From: Sporolactobacillus putidus
GTDB taxonomy: Bacteria; Bacillota; Bacilli; Bacillales; Sporolactobacillaceae
Length of the DNA: 56,920 nt
NCBI RefSeq assembly: GCF_014647035.1
Contig: NZ_BMOK01000017.1
Location: 1 to 56,920 of the forward strand
Reading direction: 5' to 3'
A program made the position numbers and the translations under genes. Positions 30,713 through 44,854 of this stretch are shown one piece after another; position 1 is the stretch's first letter; each line of letters begins with the position of its first letter. The notes under the pieces are model-generated. The model was given only the letters and a program-made list of their open reading frames with translations, searched no databases and was not told where the DNA came from.

Positions 30713-31900
30713 ATGGCTAAAGAACATTATGAACGTACAAAACCGCATGTTAACATCGGTACAATTGGTCACGTCGACCACGGCAAAACAACCTTGACCG
30801 CTGCGATTACAACCGTGCTGGCCAAGCAAGGCAAAGCACAGGCCCGTGCATATGATACCATCGACGGCGCTCCGGAAGAGCGGGAACGCGGAATCACGAT
30901 TTCGACGGCTCACGTTGAATATGAGACGGACACCCGTCACTATGCACACGTTGACTGCCCAGGACACGCCGACTATGTCAAGAACATGATCACCGGCGCT
31001 GCTCAAATGGACGGTGCGATTCTTGTTGTATCTGCAGTCGATGGCCCGATGCCTCAGACACGCGAACACATTCTGCTCGCTCATCAGGTTGGTGTTCCTG
31101 CGATCATCGTTTTCCTGAACAAGACGGACCAGGTGGATGATCCGGAACTTCTTGAACTGGTTGAAATGGAAGTTCGCGATCTTCTCACTGAATATGATTA
31201 TCCGGGCGACGATGTACCGGTTATTAAGGGTTCGGCACTGAAGGCATTGCAGGGCGATCCTGAAGAAGAAAAACATATCCTTGAATTGATGGATGCAGTT
31301 GACGACTACATTCCGACTCCTGTTCGTGAAAACGACAAGCCGTTCATGATGCCGGTCGAAGACGTTTTCTCAATCACAGGCCGTGGTACGGTTGCAACCG
31401 GACGTGTTGAACGCGGAACGGTTAAAATCGGTGATGAAGTTGAAATCCTCGGTTTGACTGATGCACCTAAGAAAAGCATTGTTACAGGCGTTGAAATGTT
31501 CCGCAAGACTCTGGACTATGCTGAAGCAGGCGACAACATCGGCGCACTGCTGCGCGGTGTTGACCGTGAAGGCGTTGAACGCGGCCAGGTACTGATTAAA
31601 CCGGGTACGGTTACTGCACACAAAAAATTCAAAGCTCAGGTTTACGTTCTGAAGAAAGAAGAAGGCGGCCGTCATACTCCGTTCTTCACCAACTACCGTC
31701 CACAGTTCTATTTCAGAACAACCGATGTTACAGGAACGATCACGCTGCCGGAAGGCACTGAAATGGTTATGCCTGGTGACAACGTTACGATGGACGTTGA
31801 ACTGCTCGCTCCGATCGCTATTGAACAAGGTACGAAGTTCTCAATCCGCGAAGGCGGACGTACCGTCGGTGCCGGATCTGTTTCAGAAATCGTTGAATGA
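30713..31900 (+). CDS. tuf: Elongation factor Tu
   Basis: Delivers aminoacyl-tRNA to the ribosome; 395 residues. GTPase motifs: [13 protein letters not shown] and NKTD (NKTDQVDD rather than the common NKCDMVDD, seen in some lactic-acid Bacilli). ATG 30713 follows AAAGGAGG. The 140 bases before it hold only a weak promoter candidate (TTGTCA at 30598). A strong terminator follows. Confidence 0.98.
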   Translation: MAKEHYERTKPHVNIGTIGHVDHGKTTLTAAITTVLAKQGKAQARAYDTIDGAPEERERGITISTAHVEYETDTRHYAHVDCPGHADYVKNMITGAAQMDGAILVVSAVDGPMPQTREHILLAHQVGVPAIIVFLNKTDQVDDPELLELVEMEVRDLLTEYDYPGDDVPVIKGSALKALQGDPEEEKHILELMDAVDDYIPTPVRENDKPFMMPVEDVFSITGRGTVATGRVERGTVKIGDEVEILGLTDAPKKSIVTGVEMFRKTLDYAEAGDNIGALLRGVDREGVERGQVLIKPGTVTAHKKFKAQVYVLKKEEGGRHTPFFTNYRPQFYFRTTDVTGTITLPEGTEMVMPGDNVTMDVELLAPIAIEQGTKFSIREGGRTVGAGSVSEIVE

Positions 31901-31910
31901 TTAAAGTAAT

Positions 31911-31944
31911 AAAAAGGGGTGTCCTGAAAAGGGCGCCCCTTTTT
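31911..31944 (+). terminator. Terminator after tuf
   Basis: Fourteen-pair stem, 31911-31924 with 31931-31944, loop TGAAAA, flanked by five A and five T so it could work on both strands. It closes the rpsL-tuf unit. Confidence 0.93.
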
Positions 31945-31966
31945 GAGTACAGAAAACCGTAAAATA

Positions 31967-31995
31967 TTGATTTTTTTGCAGGAACTTCCTATAAT
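31967..31995 (+). promoter_or_regulatory. First promoter of the S10 superoperon
   Basis: TTGATT (31967-31972), 17 bases, TATAAT (31990-31995), just after the tuf terminator. Confidence 0.82.
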
Positions 31996-32031
31996 GAAAC
32001 AGTTGTTGATAAAAAAGCAAAGTTATGCGCC

Positions 32032-32060
32032 TTGCCTTGTGTCTTTCAATCATGTATAAT
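32032..32060 (+). promoter_or_regulatory. Second promoter of the S10 superoperon
   Basis: TTGCCT (32032-32037), 17 bases, TATAAT (32055-32060). It is in tandem with the promoter 65 bases upstream; both would drive rpsJ to rplQ. Confidence 0.82.
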
Positions 32061-32085
32061 AGTGAGGTTGGTTTGCAGCAATGAT

Positions 32086-32145
32086 GCGGAAGGTTGCGGA
32101 TACACCCGGCTCCTTTGCCAAGGCGGGTTAGACGGATATTTCCGC
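32086..32145 (+). other. Structured S10-operon 5' leader
   Basis: Nested pairing in the leader: outer GCGGAA (32086-32091) with TTCCGC (32140-32145); inner ACCCG (32104-32108) with CGGGT (32124-32128), a three-base bulge, then CCTT/AAGG closing a TGCC loop. A second GCGGA (32096-32100) could compete for the same 3' arm. No terminator follows, so any control would act on translation or stability. Confidence 0.6.
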
Positions 32146-32164
32146 GGAGCAAGTCTGTTTTTGA

Positions 32165-32503
<339 letters not shown>

Positions 32504-32535
32504 ATCAAATTCATTACAATTAGGAGGTGTTACGG

Positions 32536-33174
32536 ATGACCAAAGGAATCTTAGGCAAAAAAGTCGGCATGACACAGATCTTCGCTGAAAATGGCGATGT
32601 GATCCCTGTAACGGTTGTCGACGTGTCCGGCAACGTTGTTCTTCAAAAGAAGACCGCTGAAACGGACGGATACGAAGCCGTACAGCTTGGCTTTGACAGC
32701 ACGAAAGCATCGCTGATTACCAAGCCGGCAAAAGGCCACGCGGAAAAAGCAAAGGCAGAACCTAAGCGCTTCATTAAGGAAATCCGTGATGTAAATCTTG
32801 ACGAGTATGAACTCGGCCAGGAAATCACAGCAGACACATTCAAATCTGGAGATATCGTCGACGTTACGGGAACTTCAAAAGGTAAAGGATTCCAGGGCCC
32901 GATCAAACGCAACAATCAGTCGCGCGGTCCGATGACTCATGGTTCCCGCTATCATCGCCGTCCCGGTTCAATGGGTGTTATCGACCCTGCACATACCTTT
33001 AAGGGTAAGCATTTGGCCGGCCGTATGGGCGGAGAAACGGTTACGGTACAAAATCTTGTCATTGCCAAAGTTGATTTGGAACGCAAGCTTATTCTTATCC
33101 GGGGTAATGTGCCGGGCGCAAAGAAAAGCTATATTACTATAAAAACTGCTGAAAAAGCAGTAGAAGCCAAATAA
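32536..33174 (+). CDS. rplC: Ribosomal protein L3
   Basis: Early 50S assembly protein reaching the peptidyl-transferase centre; 212 residues beginning [16 protein letters not shown], with the central loop [15 protein letters not shown] 32536 has AGGAGGTG at 32522-32529; an in-frame GTG at 32527 lies inside that site. Confidence 0.98.
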   Translation: MTKGILGKKVGMTQIFAENGDVIPVTVVDVSGNVVLQKKTAETDGYEAVQLGFDSTKASLITKPAKGHAEKAKAEPKRFIKEIRDVNLDEYELGQEITADTFKSGDIVDVTGTSKGKGFQGPIKRNNQSRGPMTHGSRYHRRPGSMGVIDPAHTFKGKHLAGRMGGETVTVQNLVIAKVDLERKLILIRGNVPGAKKSYITIKTAEKAVEAK

Positions 33175-33191
33175 GAAGGGAGGATACTTCC

Positions 33192-33815
33192 ATGCCAAAA
33201 TTAACTGTATTTAATCAAAAGGGTGCTGAAGTAGGAAATGTGGAATTAGCCGATGCCGTTTTCGGGATTGAACCTAATGAACATGTTTTGTACCAGGCAA
33301 TTGTTATGCAGCAAGCTTCACAGCGTCAAGGCACGCATGCTGTAAAAAATCGTTCGGCCGTACGCGGCGGCGGTCGCAAACCGTGGCGCCAGAAAGGAAC
33401 CGGCCGTGCCCGTCAGGGTTCAATACGTTCTCCTCAATGGGTCGGCGGCGGTACCGTATTCGGCCCGACTCCGCGCAGCTACAGCTATAAGCTTCCTAAG
33501 AAGGTACGCCGTCTGGCAATCCGTTCGGCATTGTCCGGCAAAGTCAGCGACAAAGATCTGATCGTACTGGACAGCCTCTCTTTTGAAGCGCCGAAAACAA
33601 AAGAATTTGTTTCCGTATTAAAGAATCTTTCGGTATCAGAAAAAGCATTGATTGTTACAAATGATTATGACGAAACGGTAGCTTTATCCTCGCGCAATAT
33701 ACCGGATGTGAAAGTTCTGACGGTTCCCGAGGTTAACGTCCTGGATGTTGTCGCCCATGGCAAACTGATTGTCACTAAGGAAGCTGCCGAAAAGCTTGAG
33801 GAGGTGCTTGGATAA
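33192..33815 (+). CDS. rplD: Ribosomal protein L4
   Basis: Exit-tunnel constriction protein; 207 residues. The tunnel loop is clear ([20 protein letters not shown]), the segment where macrolide-resistance changes occur; it looks wild type. Its stop codon shares one base with the rplW start. Confidence 0.98.
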   Translation: MPKLTVFNQKGAEVGNVELADAVFGIEPNEHVLYQAIVMQQASQRQGTHAVKNRSAVRGGGRKPWRQKGTGRARQGSIRSPQWVGGGTVFGPTPRSYSYKLPKKVRRLAIRSALSGKVSDKDLIVLDSLSFEAPKTKEFVSVLKNLSVSEKALIVTNDYDETVALSSRNIPDVKVLTVPEVNVLDVVAHGKLIVTKEAAEKLEEVLG

Positions 33816-34105
33816 TGAAGGATCCACGCGATATCATTAAGCGCCCCGTGCTGACTGAACGGACGACCGATCAGATGGCCGATAAAAAATATACGTTTGA
33901 CGTTGATCTTCGGGCCAACAAGTCTGAAATCAGACGCGCGGTTGAAGCCATTTTCGACGTGAAAGTCGTTAAAGTCAATACGATAAACGTAAAGGGCAAG
34001 CCGAAACGCTACGGCCGCTATTCAGGCTACACCGTAAGACGAAAGAAAGCCATTGTCACTTTGACGCCTGAAAGCAAAGAACTTAATTTCTTCGACGGCG
34101 AATGA
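33815..34105 (+). CDS. rplW: Ribosomal protein L23
   Basis: Tunnel-exit protein that docks trigger factor and SRP; 96 residues. The segments [12 protein letters not shown] and [18 protein letters not shown] are typical. Start ATG 33815 overlaps the rplD stop by one base, with GAGGTGCTTGG in the end of rplD as ribosome site. Confidence 0.97.
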   Translation: MKDPRDIIKRPVLTERTTDQMADKKYTFDVDLRANKSEIRRAVEAIFDVKVVKVNTINVKGKPKRYGRYSGYTVRRKKAIVTLTPESKELNFFDGE

Positions 34106-34133
34106 GCATCATTAAAGAAGGAGGTCAATAACC

Positions 34134-34964
34134 GTGCCACTTAAAAAGTACAAACCGACGTCCAACGGCCGCAGAAATATGAGCTCGCTGGATTTCGCTG
34201 AAATTACAACAAACACGCCGGAAAAATCATTGCTTAAAGCATTGCCGAAAAAAGCCGGCCGCAACAATCAAGGCAAACTGACGGTGCGCCACCAGGGCGG
34301 CGGTCATAAGCGCCAGTACCGTATCATTGATTTCAAGCGCAACAAGGATGGTGTTCCGGGCCGGATTGCAACGATTGAATATGATCCGAACCGTACGGCA
34401 AACATCGCGCTCGTGCATTATGCAGATGGAGAAAAACGGTACATCATTGCTCCGAAAGGCATTCAGGTCGGGACAGAAATCATGTCCGGTACAGAAGCCG
34501 ATATCAAGACCGGAAATGCACTTCCGCTGAAAAATATTCCTGTAGGTACCACGGTTCACAACATCGAGCTGAAACCGGGCAAGGGCGGTCAGCTGGTCCG
34601 CTCTGCAGGGACTTCTGCCCAGATTCTGGGCAAGGAAGGCAAGTATGTTCTTGTCCGCCTTGTATCCGGTGAAGTACGGATGATTCTGGAAACGTGCCGG
34701 GCTACGATCGGCCAAGTTGGCAACCTGGAACATGAACTTGTATCTGTAGGCAAGGCCGGCCGCACACGCTGGAAGGGCGTTCGCCCGACTGTCCGCGGAT
34801 CCGTCATGAACCCGAACGATCACCCGCACGGTGGTGGCGAAGGAAAGGCACCTGTCGGACGCAAATCGCCGATGTCGCCATGGGGCAAGCCGACAATGGG
34901 CTACAAAACACGCAAGAAGAAGAATGCTTCTGAACAGTTTATTATCAGACATCGCAAAAAATAA
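34134..34964 (+). CDS. rplB: Ribosomal protein L2
   Basis: Central 50S protein at the peptidyl-transferase centre; 276 residues. The conserved [17 protein letters not shown] segment with its key histidine is present. Translation starts at GTG 34134 with GAAGGAGGTC upstream. Confidence 0.98.
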   Translation: MPLKKYKPTSNGRRNMSSLDFAEITTNTPEKSLLKALPKKAGRNNQGKLTVRHQGGGHKRQYRIIDFKRNKDGVPGRIATIEYDPNRTANIALVHYADGEKRYIIAPKGIQVGTEIMSGTEADIKTGNALPLKNIPVGTTVHNIELKPGKGGQLVRSAGTSAQILGKEGKYVLVRLVSGEVRMILETCRATIGQVGNLEHELVSVGKAGRTRWKGVRPTVRGSVMNPNDHPHGGGEGKAPVGRKSPMSPWGKPTMGYKTRKKKNASEQFIIRHRKK

Positions 34965-35002
34965 TTGTGGATAGATACATTATTTTGGAAGGAGGCCTAC
35001 CA

Positions 35003-35284
35003 ATGAGCCGAAGCCTGAAAAAAGGACCTTTTGTCGATGATCACCTGATGACAAAAGTTGTTGCTTTAAACGAAAAAGACGAAAAACGAGTCATCAAGAC
35101 TTGGTCGCGCCGTTCAACTATTTTCCCGGAATTCATCGGTCATACCATTGCCGTATATGACGGCCGCAAGCACGTGCCGGTTTACATTACGGAAGACATG
35201 GTAGGACATAAGCTTGGGGAATTTGCCCCGACCAGAACGTACCGCGGACATGTATCTTCCGATAAGAAAACAAGCGCCCGCTAA
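35003..35284 (+). CDS. rpsS: Ribosomal protein S19
   Basis: 30S head protein at the A-site finger; 93 residues beginning [15 protein letters not shown] and containing [19 protein letters not shown] 35003 follows GGAAGGAGG; the open frame back to 34967 is not used because the family start is MSRSLKKG. Confidence 0.98.
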   Translation: MSRSLKKGPFVDDHLMTKVVALNEKDEKRVIKTWSRRSTIFPEFIGHTIAVYDGRKHVPVYITEDMVGHKLGEFAPTRTYRGHVSSDKKTSAR

Positions 35285-35301
35285 CGAAAGGAGGAACTAT
35301 G

Positions 35302-35643
35302 ATGCAAGCAAAAGCTGTTGCTAAACAAATTCGTATTGCTCCCCGTAAGGCGCGTCTTGTTATCGATCTTATCAGGGGCAAAGATGTCGGCTACGCGATG
35401 GCCGTTCTTAAAAACACGCAAAGAGCCGCATCTCCGATTATTGAAAAAGTACTGAAATCCGCGATTGCCAATGCGGAACATAACTATGATATGGATACGG
35501 AAGACTTGTATGTTGAAAAAGCGTTCGTGGATGAAGGAGCAACGCTCAAGCGTTTCCGTCCGCGCGCTCAGGGACGGGCGAGCAAAATCAACAAGCGCAC
35601 AAGCCACATAACGATTATCGTATCGGAAAAAAAGGAGGGATAA
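35302..35643 (+). CDS. rplV: Ribosomal protein L22
   Basis: Exit-tunnel protein; 113 residues beginning [20 protein letters not shown], exactly the B. subtilis length. Two ATG codons stand in tandem at 35299 and 35302; AGGAGG (35289-35294) is better spaced for the second. The beta-hairpin tip [17 protein letters not shown] is intact. The stop is three bases before rpsC. Confidence 0.96.
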   Translation: MQAKAVAKQIRIAPRKARLVIDLIRGKDVGYAMAVLKNTQRAASPIIEKVLKSAIANAEHNYDMDTEDLYVEKAFVDEGATLKRFRPRAQGRASKINKRTSHITIIVSEKKEG

Positions 35644-35646
35644 TGC

Positions 35647-36306
35647 GTGGGTCAGAAAATTAATCCAATAGGATTCAGGATCGGAATTATTCGGGATTGG
35701 GAATCCAAATGGTATGCTGATAAAAACTATGCGGAATATCTTCATGAAGATATCAAGATTCGCAAATATGTTGAAAACAGACTGAAAGACGCTGCGGTCT
35801 CATCCATCGAACTGGAACGTGCGGCCAATCGGATCAACATCACCATAAAGACGGCAAAACCGGGCATGGTCATCGGTAAAGGCGGATCCGAAGTAGAGGA
35901 ACTGAGAAAAGCACTGAACAACCTGACCGGAAAACGTGTTCACGTCAATATTTTCGAGATTAAACAGGCCGATCTTGATGCCAAACTGGTGGCAGAAAAC
36001 ATCGCCCGTCAGCTGGAAGGCCGAATCTCCTGGAGACGCGCTCAGAAACAGACGCTGCAGAGAGCAATGAGAGCCGGAGCAAAAGGTATCAAGACCCAGG
36101 TTGCTGGACGCTTAGGCGGAGCCGATATGGCCCGGACGGAAGACTACAGCGAGGGCACTGTTCCGCTGCATACTTTGCGGGCCGATATTGACTACGGAAC
36201 TGCAGAAGCAGATACGACTTACGGCAAGATCGGTGTTAAAGTATGGATTTATCGCGGAGAGGTCCTTCCGACGAAAGGAACGAACAATAAGGAAGGAGGC
36301 AAATAA
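35647..36306 (+). CDS. rpsC: Ribosomal protein S3
   Basis: mRNA-entry-site protein with helicase role; 219 residues. The KH domain ([16 protein letters not shown]) and the C-terminal S3 domain ([20 protein letters not shown]) are clear. It starts at GTG 35647 with the ribosome site AAGGAGGG inside the rplV 3' end. Confidence 0.98.
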   Translation: MGQKINPIGFRIGIIRDWESKWYADKNYAEYLHEDIKIRKYVENRLKDAAVSSIELERAANRINITIKTAKPGMVIGKGGSEVEELRKALNNLTGKRVHVNIFEIKQADLDAKLVAENIARQLEGRISWRRAQKQTLQRAMRAGAKGIKTQVAGRLGGADMARTEDYSEGTVPLHTLRADIDYGTAEADTTYGKIGVKVWIYRGEVLPTKGTNNKEGGK

Positions 36307-36308
36307 TT

Positions 36309-36743
36309 ATGTTAATGCCAAAACGTGTAAAATATCGCAGACAGCATCGCGGCAGAATGCGCGGTAAGACAAAGGGCGGCGCTACGGTGACTTTTGGTGA
36401 ATACGGATTGCAGGCTCTGGAATCCGCTTGGATTACGAGCCGCCAGATCGAAGCCGCACGTATCGCCATGACACGTTTTATGAAACGTGGCGGGAAAGTC
36501 TGGATCAACATTTTTCCTCAGAAATCATATACAAAGAAACCACTTGATGTCCGTATGGGTTCCGGTAAAGGTGCTCCTGAAGGATGGGTGGCTGTTGTAA
36601 AACCGGGACGTGTGATGTTTGAAGTCGGCGGCATTTCTGAAGAAGTAGCGAATGAGGCACTGAGACTTGCGGGCCATAAACTGCCGATTAAAACGAAGAT
36701 CGTGAAACGTGAAGAAGTGGGTGGTGACGCAAATGAAGGCTGA
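36309..36743 (+). CDS. rplP: Ribosomal protein L16
   Basis: Contacts A-site tRNA; 144 residues beginning [19 protein letters not shown]. The [19 protein letters not shown] segment is conserved. Starts two bases after rpsC and overlaps rpmC by 11 bases. Confidence 0.98.
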   Translation: MLMPKRVKYRRQHRGRMRGKTKGGATVTFGEYGLQALESAWITSRQIEAARIAMTRFMKRGGKVWINIFPQKSYTKKPLDVRMGSGKGAPEGWVAVVKPGRVMFEVGGISEEVANEALRLAGHKLPIKTKIVKREEVGGDANEG

Positions 36744-36936
36744 AGAAATTCGTAATTTGACCACTGCTGAGGTTGAACAGAACGTTAAGTCTTTGAAAGA
36801 AGAGTTATTTAATCTGCGTTTTCAGCTCGCTACCGGACAATTGGAAAACCCCGCTCGCATTCGTGAAGTTCGGAAATCCATTGCCCGTGCGAAAACAATT
36901 TTGCGTGAACGTGAACTGAATGTTCAAAACGGCTGA
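36733..36936 (+). CDS. rpmC: Ribosomal protein L29
   Basis: Tunnel-exit protein; 67 residues, two long helices, with the signature [26 protein letters not shown] 36733 gives the family start MKAEEIRN and overlaps the rplP 3' end, with AGTGGGTGGTG upstream. Confidence 0.95.
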   Translation: MKAEEIRNLTTAEVEQNVKSLKEELFNLRFQLATGQLENPARIREVRKSIARAKTILRERELNVQNG

Positions 36937-36952
36937 GAAGGAGGTTATCTGA

Positions 36953-37225
36953 ATGGCAGAAGAAACACGCAATAATGACCGCAAAGTCCTGGTCGGACGC
37001 GTAGTCTCGGATAAAATGGACAAAACCATTACAGTTCTGGTTGAAACGTACAAGAACCATCGGCTCTATGGCAAACACGTGAAATATTCGAAAAAGTTCA
37101 AGACACATGATGAAAAGAATCAGGCAAAAGTCGGCGATATCGTTGAAATCATGGAGACTCGCCCGCTTTCGAAAGATAAACGTTTTCGTCTTGTGAAAAT
37201 CGTAGAGGAATCCGTTATCATCTGA
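36953..37225 (+). CDS. rpsQ: Ribosomal protein S17
   Basis: Primary 16S-binding OB-fold protein; 90 residues. The segments [16 protein letters not shown] and [21 protein letters not shown] are characteristic. GAAGGAGGTT precedes ATG 36953. Confidence 0.98.
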   Translation: MAEETRNNDRKVLVGRVVSDKMDKTITVLVETYKNHRLYGKHVKYSKKFKTHDEKNQAKVGDIVEIMETRPLSKDKRFRLVKIVEESVII

Positions 37226-37268
37226 TCTTTCGGCTTAATACCGGGGATCGAAGGGAGGTCGCATTTTA

Positions 37269-37637
37269 ATGATTCAGCAGGAAAGCCGTTTGAAAGTTGC
37301 CGATAATTCAGGTGCCCGTGAAGTCCTGACCATTAAAGTTCTGGGAGGATCCGGTCGGAAGACAGCGAATATCGGTGATGTCATTGTTGCTTCGGTCAAA
37401 CAAGCAACACCAGGTGGCGTTGTTAAGAAAGGCGAAGTGGTTAAAGCAGTCGTTGTCCGCACAAGACAAGGAGTCAGGCGTTCGGACGGTTCCTACATCC
37501 GCTTCGATGAGAATGCCGTTGTTCTGATCCGTGAGGACAAGAGCCCACGCGGGACGCGTATTTTCGGGCCGGTTGCCCGTGAACTGCGCGACGGCCAGTT
37601 TATGAAAATTGTATCTCTTGCACCGGAAGTATTGTAA
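37269..37637 (+). CDS. rplN: Ribosomal protein L14
   Basis: Subunit-interface protein, contact of RsfS; 122 residues beginning [19 protein letters not shown] with the [15 protein letters not shown] signature. AGGGAGGTC precedes ATG 37269. Confidence 0.99.
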   Translation: MIQQESRLKVADNSGAREVLTIKVLGGSGRKTANIGDVIVASVKQATPGGVVKKGEVVKAVVVRTRQGVRRSDGSYIRFDENAVVLIREDKSPRGTRIFGPVARELRDGQFMKIVSLAPEVL

Positions 37638-37673
37638 TTCTGAATGGTCAGGGAAAAGGAGGTGGCACTTAAC

Positions 37674-37994
37674 ATGGCGAAACTGCATGTGAAAAAAGGC
37701 GACAAGGTTCAGGTAATATCCGGTAAGGACAAAGGCAAGCAAGGCGTGATTCTCGCTGCTTACCCGGCAAAAGAGCGCGTGCTTGTCGAGGGTGTCAATA
37801 TCGTAAAGAAACACTCAAAACCGAATCAGGCGAGTCCCCAGGGCGGGATTCTTGAACACGAAGCGCCGATTCACGTATCAAATGTTATGCTGCTTGATCC
37901 AAAAACGAATGAACCTACACGAGTAGGCCACAAAATAGTAGACGGAAAGAAAGTACGCGTTTCAAAAAAAACAGGCGAAGTTATAGATAAATAA
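37674..37994 (+). CDS. rplX: Ribosomal protein L24
   Basis: 50S assembly initiator with a KOW motif ([20 protein letters not shown]); 106 residues. ATG 37674 follows AAAGGAGGTGG; the frame back to 37644 starts before that site. The C-terminus is a few residues longer than in B. subtilis. Confidence 0.97.
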   Translation: MAKLHVKKGDKVQVISGKDKGKQGVILAAYPAKERVLVEGVNIVKKHSKPNQASPQGGILEHEAPIHVSNVMLLDPKTNEPTRVGHKIVDGKKVRVSKKTGEVIDK

Positions 37995-38020
37995 AAACGT
38001 CTCTGAAAGGAGGTAAACGC

Positions 38021-38560
38021 ATGGGCCGTTTCAAAGAAAAATATGAAAAAGAAGTTGTCCCTGCTTTAATTGATAAATTTAAGTATACATCGGTAATGCA
38101 GGTTCCTGAAATCAAGAAAGTCGTTATTAACATGGGTGTTGGAGAGGCCGTCCACAATTCCAAAGTTCTGGACAGCGCAGTCGAGGATCTGACCGCACTG
38201 TCCGGGCAGAAGCCGGTCATCACACGCGCAAAGAAGTCAATTGCTGCTTTCAAGCTGCGTGAAGGTGTTGCGATCGGTGCAAAAGTGACACTCAGAAAAG
38301 AGCGTATGTATGATTTTCTGGATAAACTGATCTCCGTTGCTCTGCCTCGGGTTCGCGATTTCCGCGGTATTTCGAAGAAAGCATTTGACGGTCGCGGAAA
38401 CTATACGCTGGGTATCCGTGAACAGTTAATTTTTCCGGAAATTGATTACGATAAAATCGACAAAGTACGCGGCATGGATATTGTGATCGTCACATCGGCG
38501 AAGACCGATGAGGAAGCGGCGGCTCTGCTTACGCTGCTCGGTATGCCGTTTGCAAAATAA
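38021..38560 (+). CDS. rplE: Ribosomal protein L5
   Basis: Binds 5S rRNA; 179 residues with the signature [22 protein letters not shown] and [29 protein letters not shown] precedes ATG 38021. Confidence 0.98.
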   Translation: MGRFKEKYEKEVVPALIDKFKYTSVMQVPEIKKVVINMGVGEAVHNSKVLDSAVEDLTALSGQKPVITRAKKSIAAFKLREGVAIGAKVTLRKERMYDFLDKLISVALPRVRDFRGISKKAFDGRGNYTLGIREQLIFPEIDYDKIDKVRGMDIVIVTSAKTDEEAAALLTLLGMPFAK

Positions 38561-38584
38561 TAATCGAAAAGGAGGATATGAATC

Positions 38585-38770
38585 TTGGCAAAAAAATCAA
38601 TGCTTGTATCTGCACACCGGCCGAAAAAATTCAAAGTGCAGGAATACACACGCTGTGAACGTTGCGGACGTCCTCATTCGGTTCTCAGGAAATTCAAATT
38701 ATGCAGAATTTGCTTCCGCGAGCTCGCGTATAAAGGACAGATTCCCGGCGTTAAAAAATCCAGCTGGTAA
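38585..38770 (+). CDS. rpsZ: Ribosomal protein S14, zinc-binding type Z
   Basis: 61-residue short S14 with two CxxC pairs (CERCG and CRICF) binding zinc; the long zinc-free type is not in this window. It starts at TTG 38585 with AAGGAGGATATG upstream; the ATG inside that stretch is out of frame. Position between rplE and rpsH is standard. Confidence 0.96.
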   Translation: MAKKSMLVSAHRPKKFKVQEYTRCERCGRPHSVLRKFKLCRICFRELAYKGQIPGVKKSSW

Positions 38771-38803
38771 AATATTAGGTATTAGGGAAGGAGGTCGATT
38801 TGC

Positions 38804-39202
38804 ATGGTCATGACAGATCCTATTGCAGATATGCTGACCCGTATTCGTAACGCAAATATTGTTCGGCACGAACAAATTGAGCTGCCCGGTTCCAGAGTCA
38901 AAAGAGAAATCGCTGAAATTCTGAAACGTGAAGGGTTTATAAAAGATGTTGAATATGTGGAAGACAACAAGCAGGGCGTGCTCCGTTTGTTTCTGAAATA
39001 CGGTGGTAATAAAGAGCGTGTGATTTCAGGGCTGAAAAGAATCAGCAAACCAGGGCTTCGGGTTTATGCGAAAGCAGATGAAGTTCCGAAGGTCCTTGGC
39101 GGTCTGGGAATTGCTATTGTCTCGACATCAAAAGGGATTATTACGGATAAAGAAGCCCGTCAGCAGCAGGTTGGCGGAGAAGTACTTGCCTACGTTTGGT
39201 AA
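38804..39202 (+). CDS. rpsH: Ribosomal protein S8
   Basis: Central 30S assembly protein and, in several bacteria, repressor of the spc operon; 132 residues from [16 protein letters not shown] to GGEVLAYVW, identical in length to B. subtilis. GAAGGAGGTC precedes ATG 38804. Confidence 0.98.
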   Translation: MVMTDPIADMLTRIRNANIVRHEQIELPGSRVKREIAEILKREGFIKDVEYVEDNKQGVLRLFLKYGGNKERVISGLKRISKPGLRVYAKADEVPKVLGGLGIAIVSTSKGIITDKEARQQQVGGEVLAYVW

Positions 39203-39229
39203 TCTGGAAACAAGAATGGAGGTGTCCCC

Positions 39230-39766
39230 ATGTCTCGTATTGGCTTAAGACCAACAGTCGTTCCTGAAAGCGTGACGGTTACGATTGACGGCCAGAAGGT
39301 GACGGTCAAAGGACCTAAAGGTGAATTATCACGCAGCTTTCACCCGGATATGATCATTAAGCATGAAGATAATGAAATCAGAGTTGCCAGACCTGATGAT
39401 TCCAATCAGCATCGCGCTCTGCACGGAACAACCAGCAGCCTGATCAGCAACATGGTTGAAGGGGTAACAAAGGGATTCACAAAGAATCTTGAGCTTGTCG
39501 GTGTCGGTTATCGGGCAAGCAAACAAGGCAAAAATCTGATCCTGAATGTCGGCTATTCCCATCCTGTGGAAATCGTTCCGGAACAGGGTATTGAGATCAA
39601 TGTAGAAGGCAACAACAAGGTAATAGTAAGCGGCATTGACAAGCAGCGCGTCGGCGAGGTTGCGGCAAACATCCGCTCGGTTCGCTCACCTGAACCCTAT
39701 AAGGGCAAAGGTATTCGTTATGAAGGCGAACATGTCCGCCGCAAAGAAGGAAAAACAGGTAAGTAA
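39230..39766 (+). CDS. rplF: Ribosomal protein L6
   Basis: 50S protein near the factor-binding site; 178 residues beginning MSRIGLRPT, with the conserved [25 protein letters not shown] end. ATGGAGGTG precedes ATG 39230. A 92-base spacer without clear signals separates it from rplR. Confidence 0.98.
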   Translation: MSRIGLRPTVVPESVTVTIDGQKVTVKGPKGELSRSFHPDMIIKHEDNEIRVARPDDSNQHRALHGTTSSLISNMVEGVTKGFTKNLELVGVGYRASKQGKNLILNVGYSHPVEIVPEQGIEINVEGNNKVIVSGIDKQRVGEVAANIRSVRSPEPYKGKGIRYEGEHVRRKEGKTGK

Positions 39767-39858
39767 GTTTCATCGTTTTCCGGAAGCTGTTTGATTTCGC
39801 TTACCGCGCAGCTAATTTTTATGGTCTATAAATGATAAGAAGAAAGGAGCGATAGTGC

Positions 39859-40221
39859 ATGATTACCAAAAAGGATAAAAATGCCATTCGTCAGAAAAGG
39901 CATCTGCACGTCCGCCACCGTATTGTCGGGACGGCAGAACGCCCGCGTTTAAATGTTTTTCGATCATCCAAGAATATATATGCCCAGTTGATCGACGACA
40001 CCAAGGGTGTTACGGTTGTTTCTTCCTCAACGATCGACAAGGCTTTTGATCTTGAAAAAGGCAGCAACATCGAAGCAGCGAAAAAAGTCGGCGAACTGAT
40101 TGGCCAGCGCGCTCTGGAAAAGGGTATTGAAGCTGTCGTTTTTGATCGGAGCGGCTACCTTTATCACGGACGTATTCAGGCTCTTGCCGATGGCGCTCGG
40201 GAAGCCGGACTTAAATTCTAA
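39859..40221 (+). CDS. rplR: Ribosomal protein L18
   Basis: 5S rRNA-binding protein; 120 residues, basic N-terminus then the core [18 protein letters not shown] and [35 protein letters not shown] precedes ATG 39859. Confidence 0.98.
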   Translation: MITKKDKNAIRQKRHLHVRHRIVGTAERPRLNVFRSSKNIYAQLIDDTKGVTVVSSSTIDKAFDLEKGSNIEAAKKVGELIGQRALEKGIEAVVFDRSGYLYHGRIQALADGAREAGLKF

Positions 40222-40239
40222 TTACAAGGAGGGGAATCC

Positions 40240-40740
40240 ATGGCTAACAATGATCGCAACAAATCAGAATTTGAAGAACGCGTCGTGACGATCAACCGCG
40301 TTGCGAAGGTAGTGAAAGGCGGACGCCGTTTCCGTTTTGCAGCTCTGGTCGTTGTCGGTGATAAAAAAGGCAACGTCGGTTTCGGACAGGGAAAGGCTCA
40401 CGAAGTGCCGGAAGCGATCCGCAAAGCGATTGAAGACGCGAAGAAAAATGTATTTAACGTACCGATTGTCAATACGACGATTCCGCATCAGGTTGTCGGA
40501 CATTCCGGAGCAGGAAGCGTGCTCTTAAAACCCGCTTCAGAAGGTACAGGAATAATTGCCGGCGGGCCTGTCCGCGCCGTGCTTGAACTGTCTGGACTCG
40601 GCGACATTCTTTCGAAATCACTCGGATCGAACAATCCGATCAACATGGTCCGAGCAACTGTTGAGGGCCTGAAAAGCCTGAAACGTGTTGAGCATGTTGC
40701 CAAACTTCGTGGAAAATCTGTTGAAGAGCTGTTGGGATAA
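40240..40740 (+). CDS. rpsE: Ribosomal protein S5
   Basis: Decoding-fidelity protein; 166 residues with the dsRNA-binding fold segment [21 protein letters not shown], the spectinomycin-region loop there looking wild type. AAGGAGGGG precedes ATG 40240. rpmD starts 12 bases after its stop. Confidence 0.98.
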   Translation: MANNDRNKSEFEERVVTINRVAKVVKGGRRFRFAALVVVGDKKGNVGFGQGKAHEVPEAIRKAIEDAKKNVFNVPIVNTTIPHQVVGHSGAGSVLLKPASEGTGIIAGGPVRAVLELSGLGDILSKSLGSNNPINMVRATVEGLKSLKRVEHVAKLRGKSVEELLG

Positions 40741-40752
40741 GGAGGGAGCAAA

Positions 40753-40941
40753 ATGGCAAATAAACTGGAAATTACCCTCAAACACAGCGTGATCGGCCAC
40801 CCTGAATCACAGCGGGTAACGGTGAGAACGCTTGGTCTTAGAAAAACCTATCAGACGGTCATCCAGGAAGACAATCCCGCTATTCGCGGAATGATCCAAA
40901 AAGTCTCCCATCTGCTGGCGGTTCGTGAACTGAACGATTAA
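40753..40941 (+). CDS. rpmD: Ribosomal protein L30
   Basis: Small 50S protein, 62 residues. The core [20 protein letters not shown] and the interval [10 protein letters not shown] match the family. AAGGAGGGA precedes ATG 40753. Confidence 0.96.
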   Translation: MANKLEITLKHSVIGHPESQRVTVRTLGLRKTYQTVIQEDNPAIRGMIQKVSHLLAVRELND

Positions 40942-40973
40942 TGGAAAAATACTGAGAATAAGGAGGTGCCAAG

Positions 40974-41413
40974 ATGAAACTCCATGAATTAAAACCGGCT
41001 GAAGGTTCCCGTTTTACTAGAAAAAGGGTAGGGCGCGGGTATGGTTCCGGACTTGGCAAAACATCCGGCCGAGGACAAAAAGGACAGAAGGCCCGTTCAG
41101 GCGGCAATGTCCGTCCGGGGTTTGAAGGCGGACAGCTGCCTTTGCTTCAGACATTGCCTAAAAGAGGATTCAAGAATCCGACCCGTAAAGTTTATTCGAT
41201 TGTCAATCTTGATAAATTGAATCGCTTTGAAAACGGAACGGAAGTTACACCGGAACTCCTGCTTGAAACACGCGTGATCAGGAAACTGAATGATGGTGTC
41301 AAGGTTCTGGGCGAGGGCAAACTTGAGGCTAAACTGATTGTTAAGGCACAAAAATTTTCTGCTTCTGCCAAAGAGGCAATTGAAGCTGCCGGCGGAAACA
41401 TTGAGGTGATCTG

Positions 41414-41414
<1 letters not shown>
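40974..41414 (+). CDS. rplO: Ribosomal protein L15
   Basis: Late 50S assembly protein; 146 residues. The glycine-rich basic N-terminal extension ([20 protein letters not shown]) and the C-terminal domain are present. AAGGAGGTG precedes ATG 40974. The stop shares one base with the secY start. Confidence 0.98.
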
Positions 41415-44134
<2,720 letters not shown>

Positions 44135-44150
44135 GTGAAGGTGATGATTG

Positions 44151-44474
44151 ATGGGAAGTGATCAGGCACCGCTGCCTGTCCCCGGTCAACTTGCTCGTGT
44201 TTTGAAAGGGAAAGAAACCGGCTCTTATTTTGTGATTGTGCGGCTTCTCGATCGCCGTTTCGTTGAAATTGCGGATGGAGACAGACGCAGGTTTGACAAT
44301 GCAAAGAAGAAGAACATCAGCCATCTTGATCTTCAATCGTATGTGTCTGCCGAAGTTCAGAAAAGCTTGCGCGAAACCGGACGCGTGACGAATGGAAAAC
44401 TGCGCTTTGCCATCGCGCATTATTTAGATGAAGAAGTCTGTAACAAGAGGAAGGGTGAGTCAGCCGATGGCTAA
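44151..44474 (+). CDS. KOW-domain RNA-binding protein (L14e-like)
   Basis: 107-residue basic protein between map and infA, the place held by a KOW-domain gene in many Bacillales. The KOW-like turn [27 protein letters not shown] is near the N-terminus and is followed by [16 protein letters not shown], as in L14e-like proteins. Function unknown; ribosome association is inferred. ATG 44151 is used with AAGGTGATG upstream; TTG 44148 is possible. It overlaps infA by eight bases. Confidence 0.82.
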   Translation: MGSDQAPLPVPGQLARVLKGKETGSYFVIVRLLDRRFVEIADGDRRRFDNAKKKNISHLDLQSYVSAEVQKSLRETGRVTNGKLRFAIAHYLDEEVCNKRKGESADG

Positions 44475-44685
44475 GGAAGATGTCATTGAAGTTGAAGGCA
44501 CCGTTATCGAACCACTGCCGAATGCAATGTTTCGTGTCGAATTGGAAAATGGTCATAAAATTTTAGCTCATGTGTCCGGAAAAATCAGAATGCACTTTAT
44601 CCGCATTCTGCCCGGAGATAAAGTAACGGTCGAACTATCGCCGTATGATGTGTCACGGGGCCGTATAACTTTCAGGCATAAATAA
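44467..44685 (+). CDS. infA: Translation initiation factor IF-1
   Basis: OB-fold factor at the 30S A site; 72 residues beginning [13 protein letters not shown] and ending [12 protein letters not shown] 44467 follows AAGAGGAAGGGTG in the upstream gene; an open frame back to 44428 is ignored. Confidence 0.98.
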   Translation: MAKEDVIEVEGTVIEPLPNAMFRVELENGHKILAHVSGKIRMHFIRILPGDKVTVELSPYDVSRGRITFRHK

Positions 44686-44723
44686 GCAAGAGATGCTCTG
44701 CGGTGTATAAGGAGGGTTCAACA

Positions 44724-44837
44724 ATGAAAGTAAGACCATCAGTAAAAAAGATGTGCGAAAAATGCAAGATTGTCCGTCGAAAAGGCGTTGTCATGGTGAT
44801 TTGTGAAAATCCGAAACATAAACAGAGACAAGGTTGA
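44724..44837 (+). CDS. rpmJ: Ribosomal protein L36, zinc form
   Basis: 37 residues starting [15 protein letters not shown]. Zinc ligands C11, C14, C27 and a histidine in PKHKQRQG are kept, so it is the zinc-binding type. AAGGAGGG precedes ATG 44724. It is too short for most gene finders but sits in its fixed place between infA and rpsM. Confidence 0.97.
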   Translation: MKVRPSVKKMCEKCKIVRRKGVVMVICENPKHKQRQG

Positions 44838-44854
44838 AGGAGGTGTTTTGACGT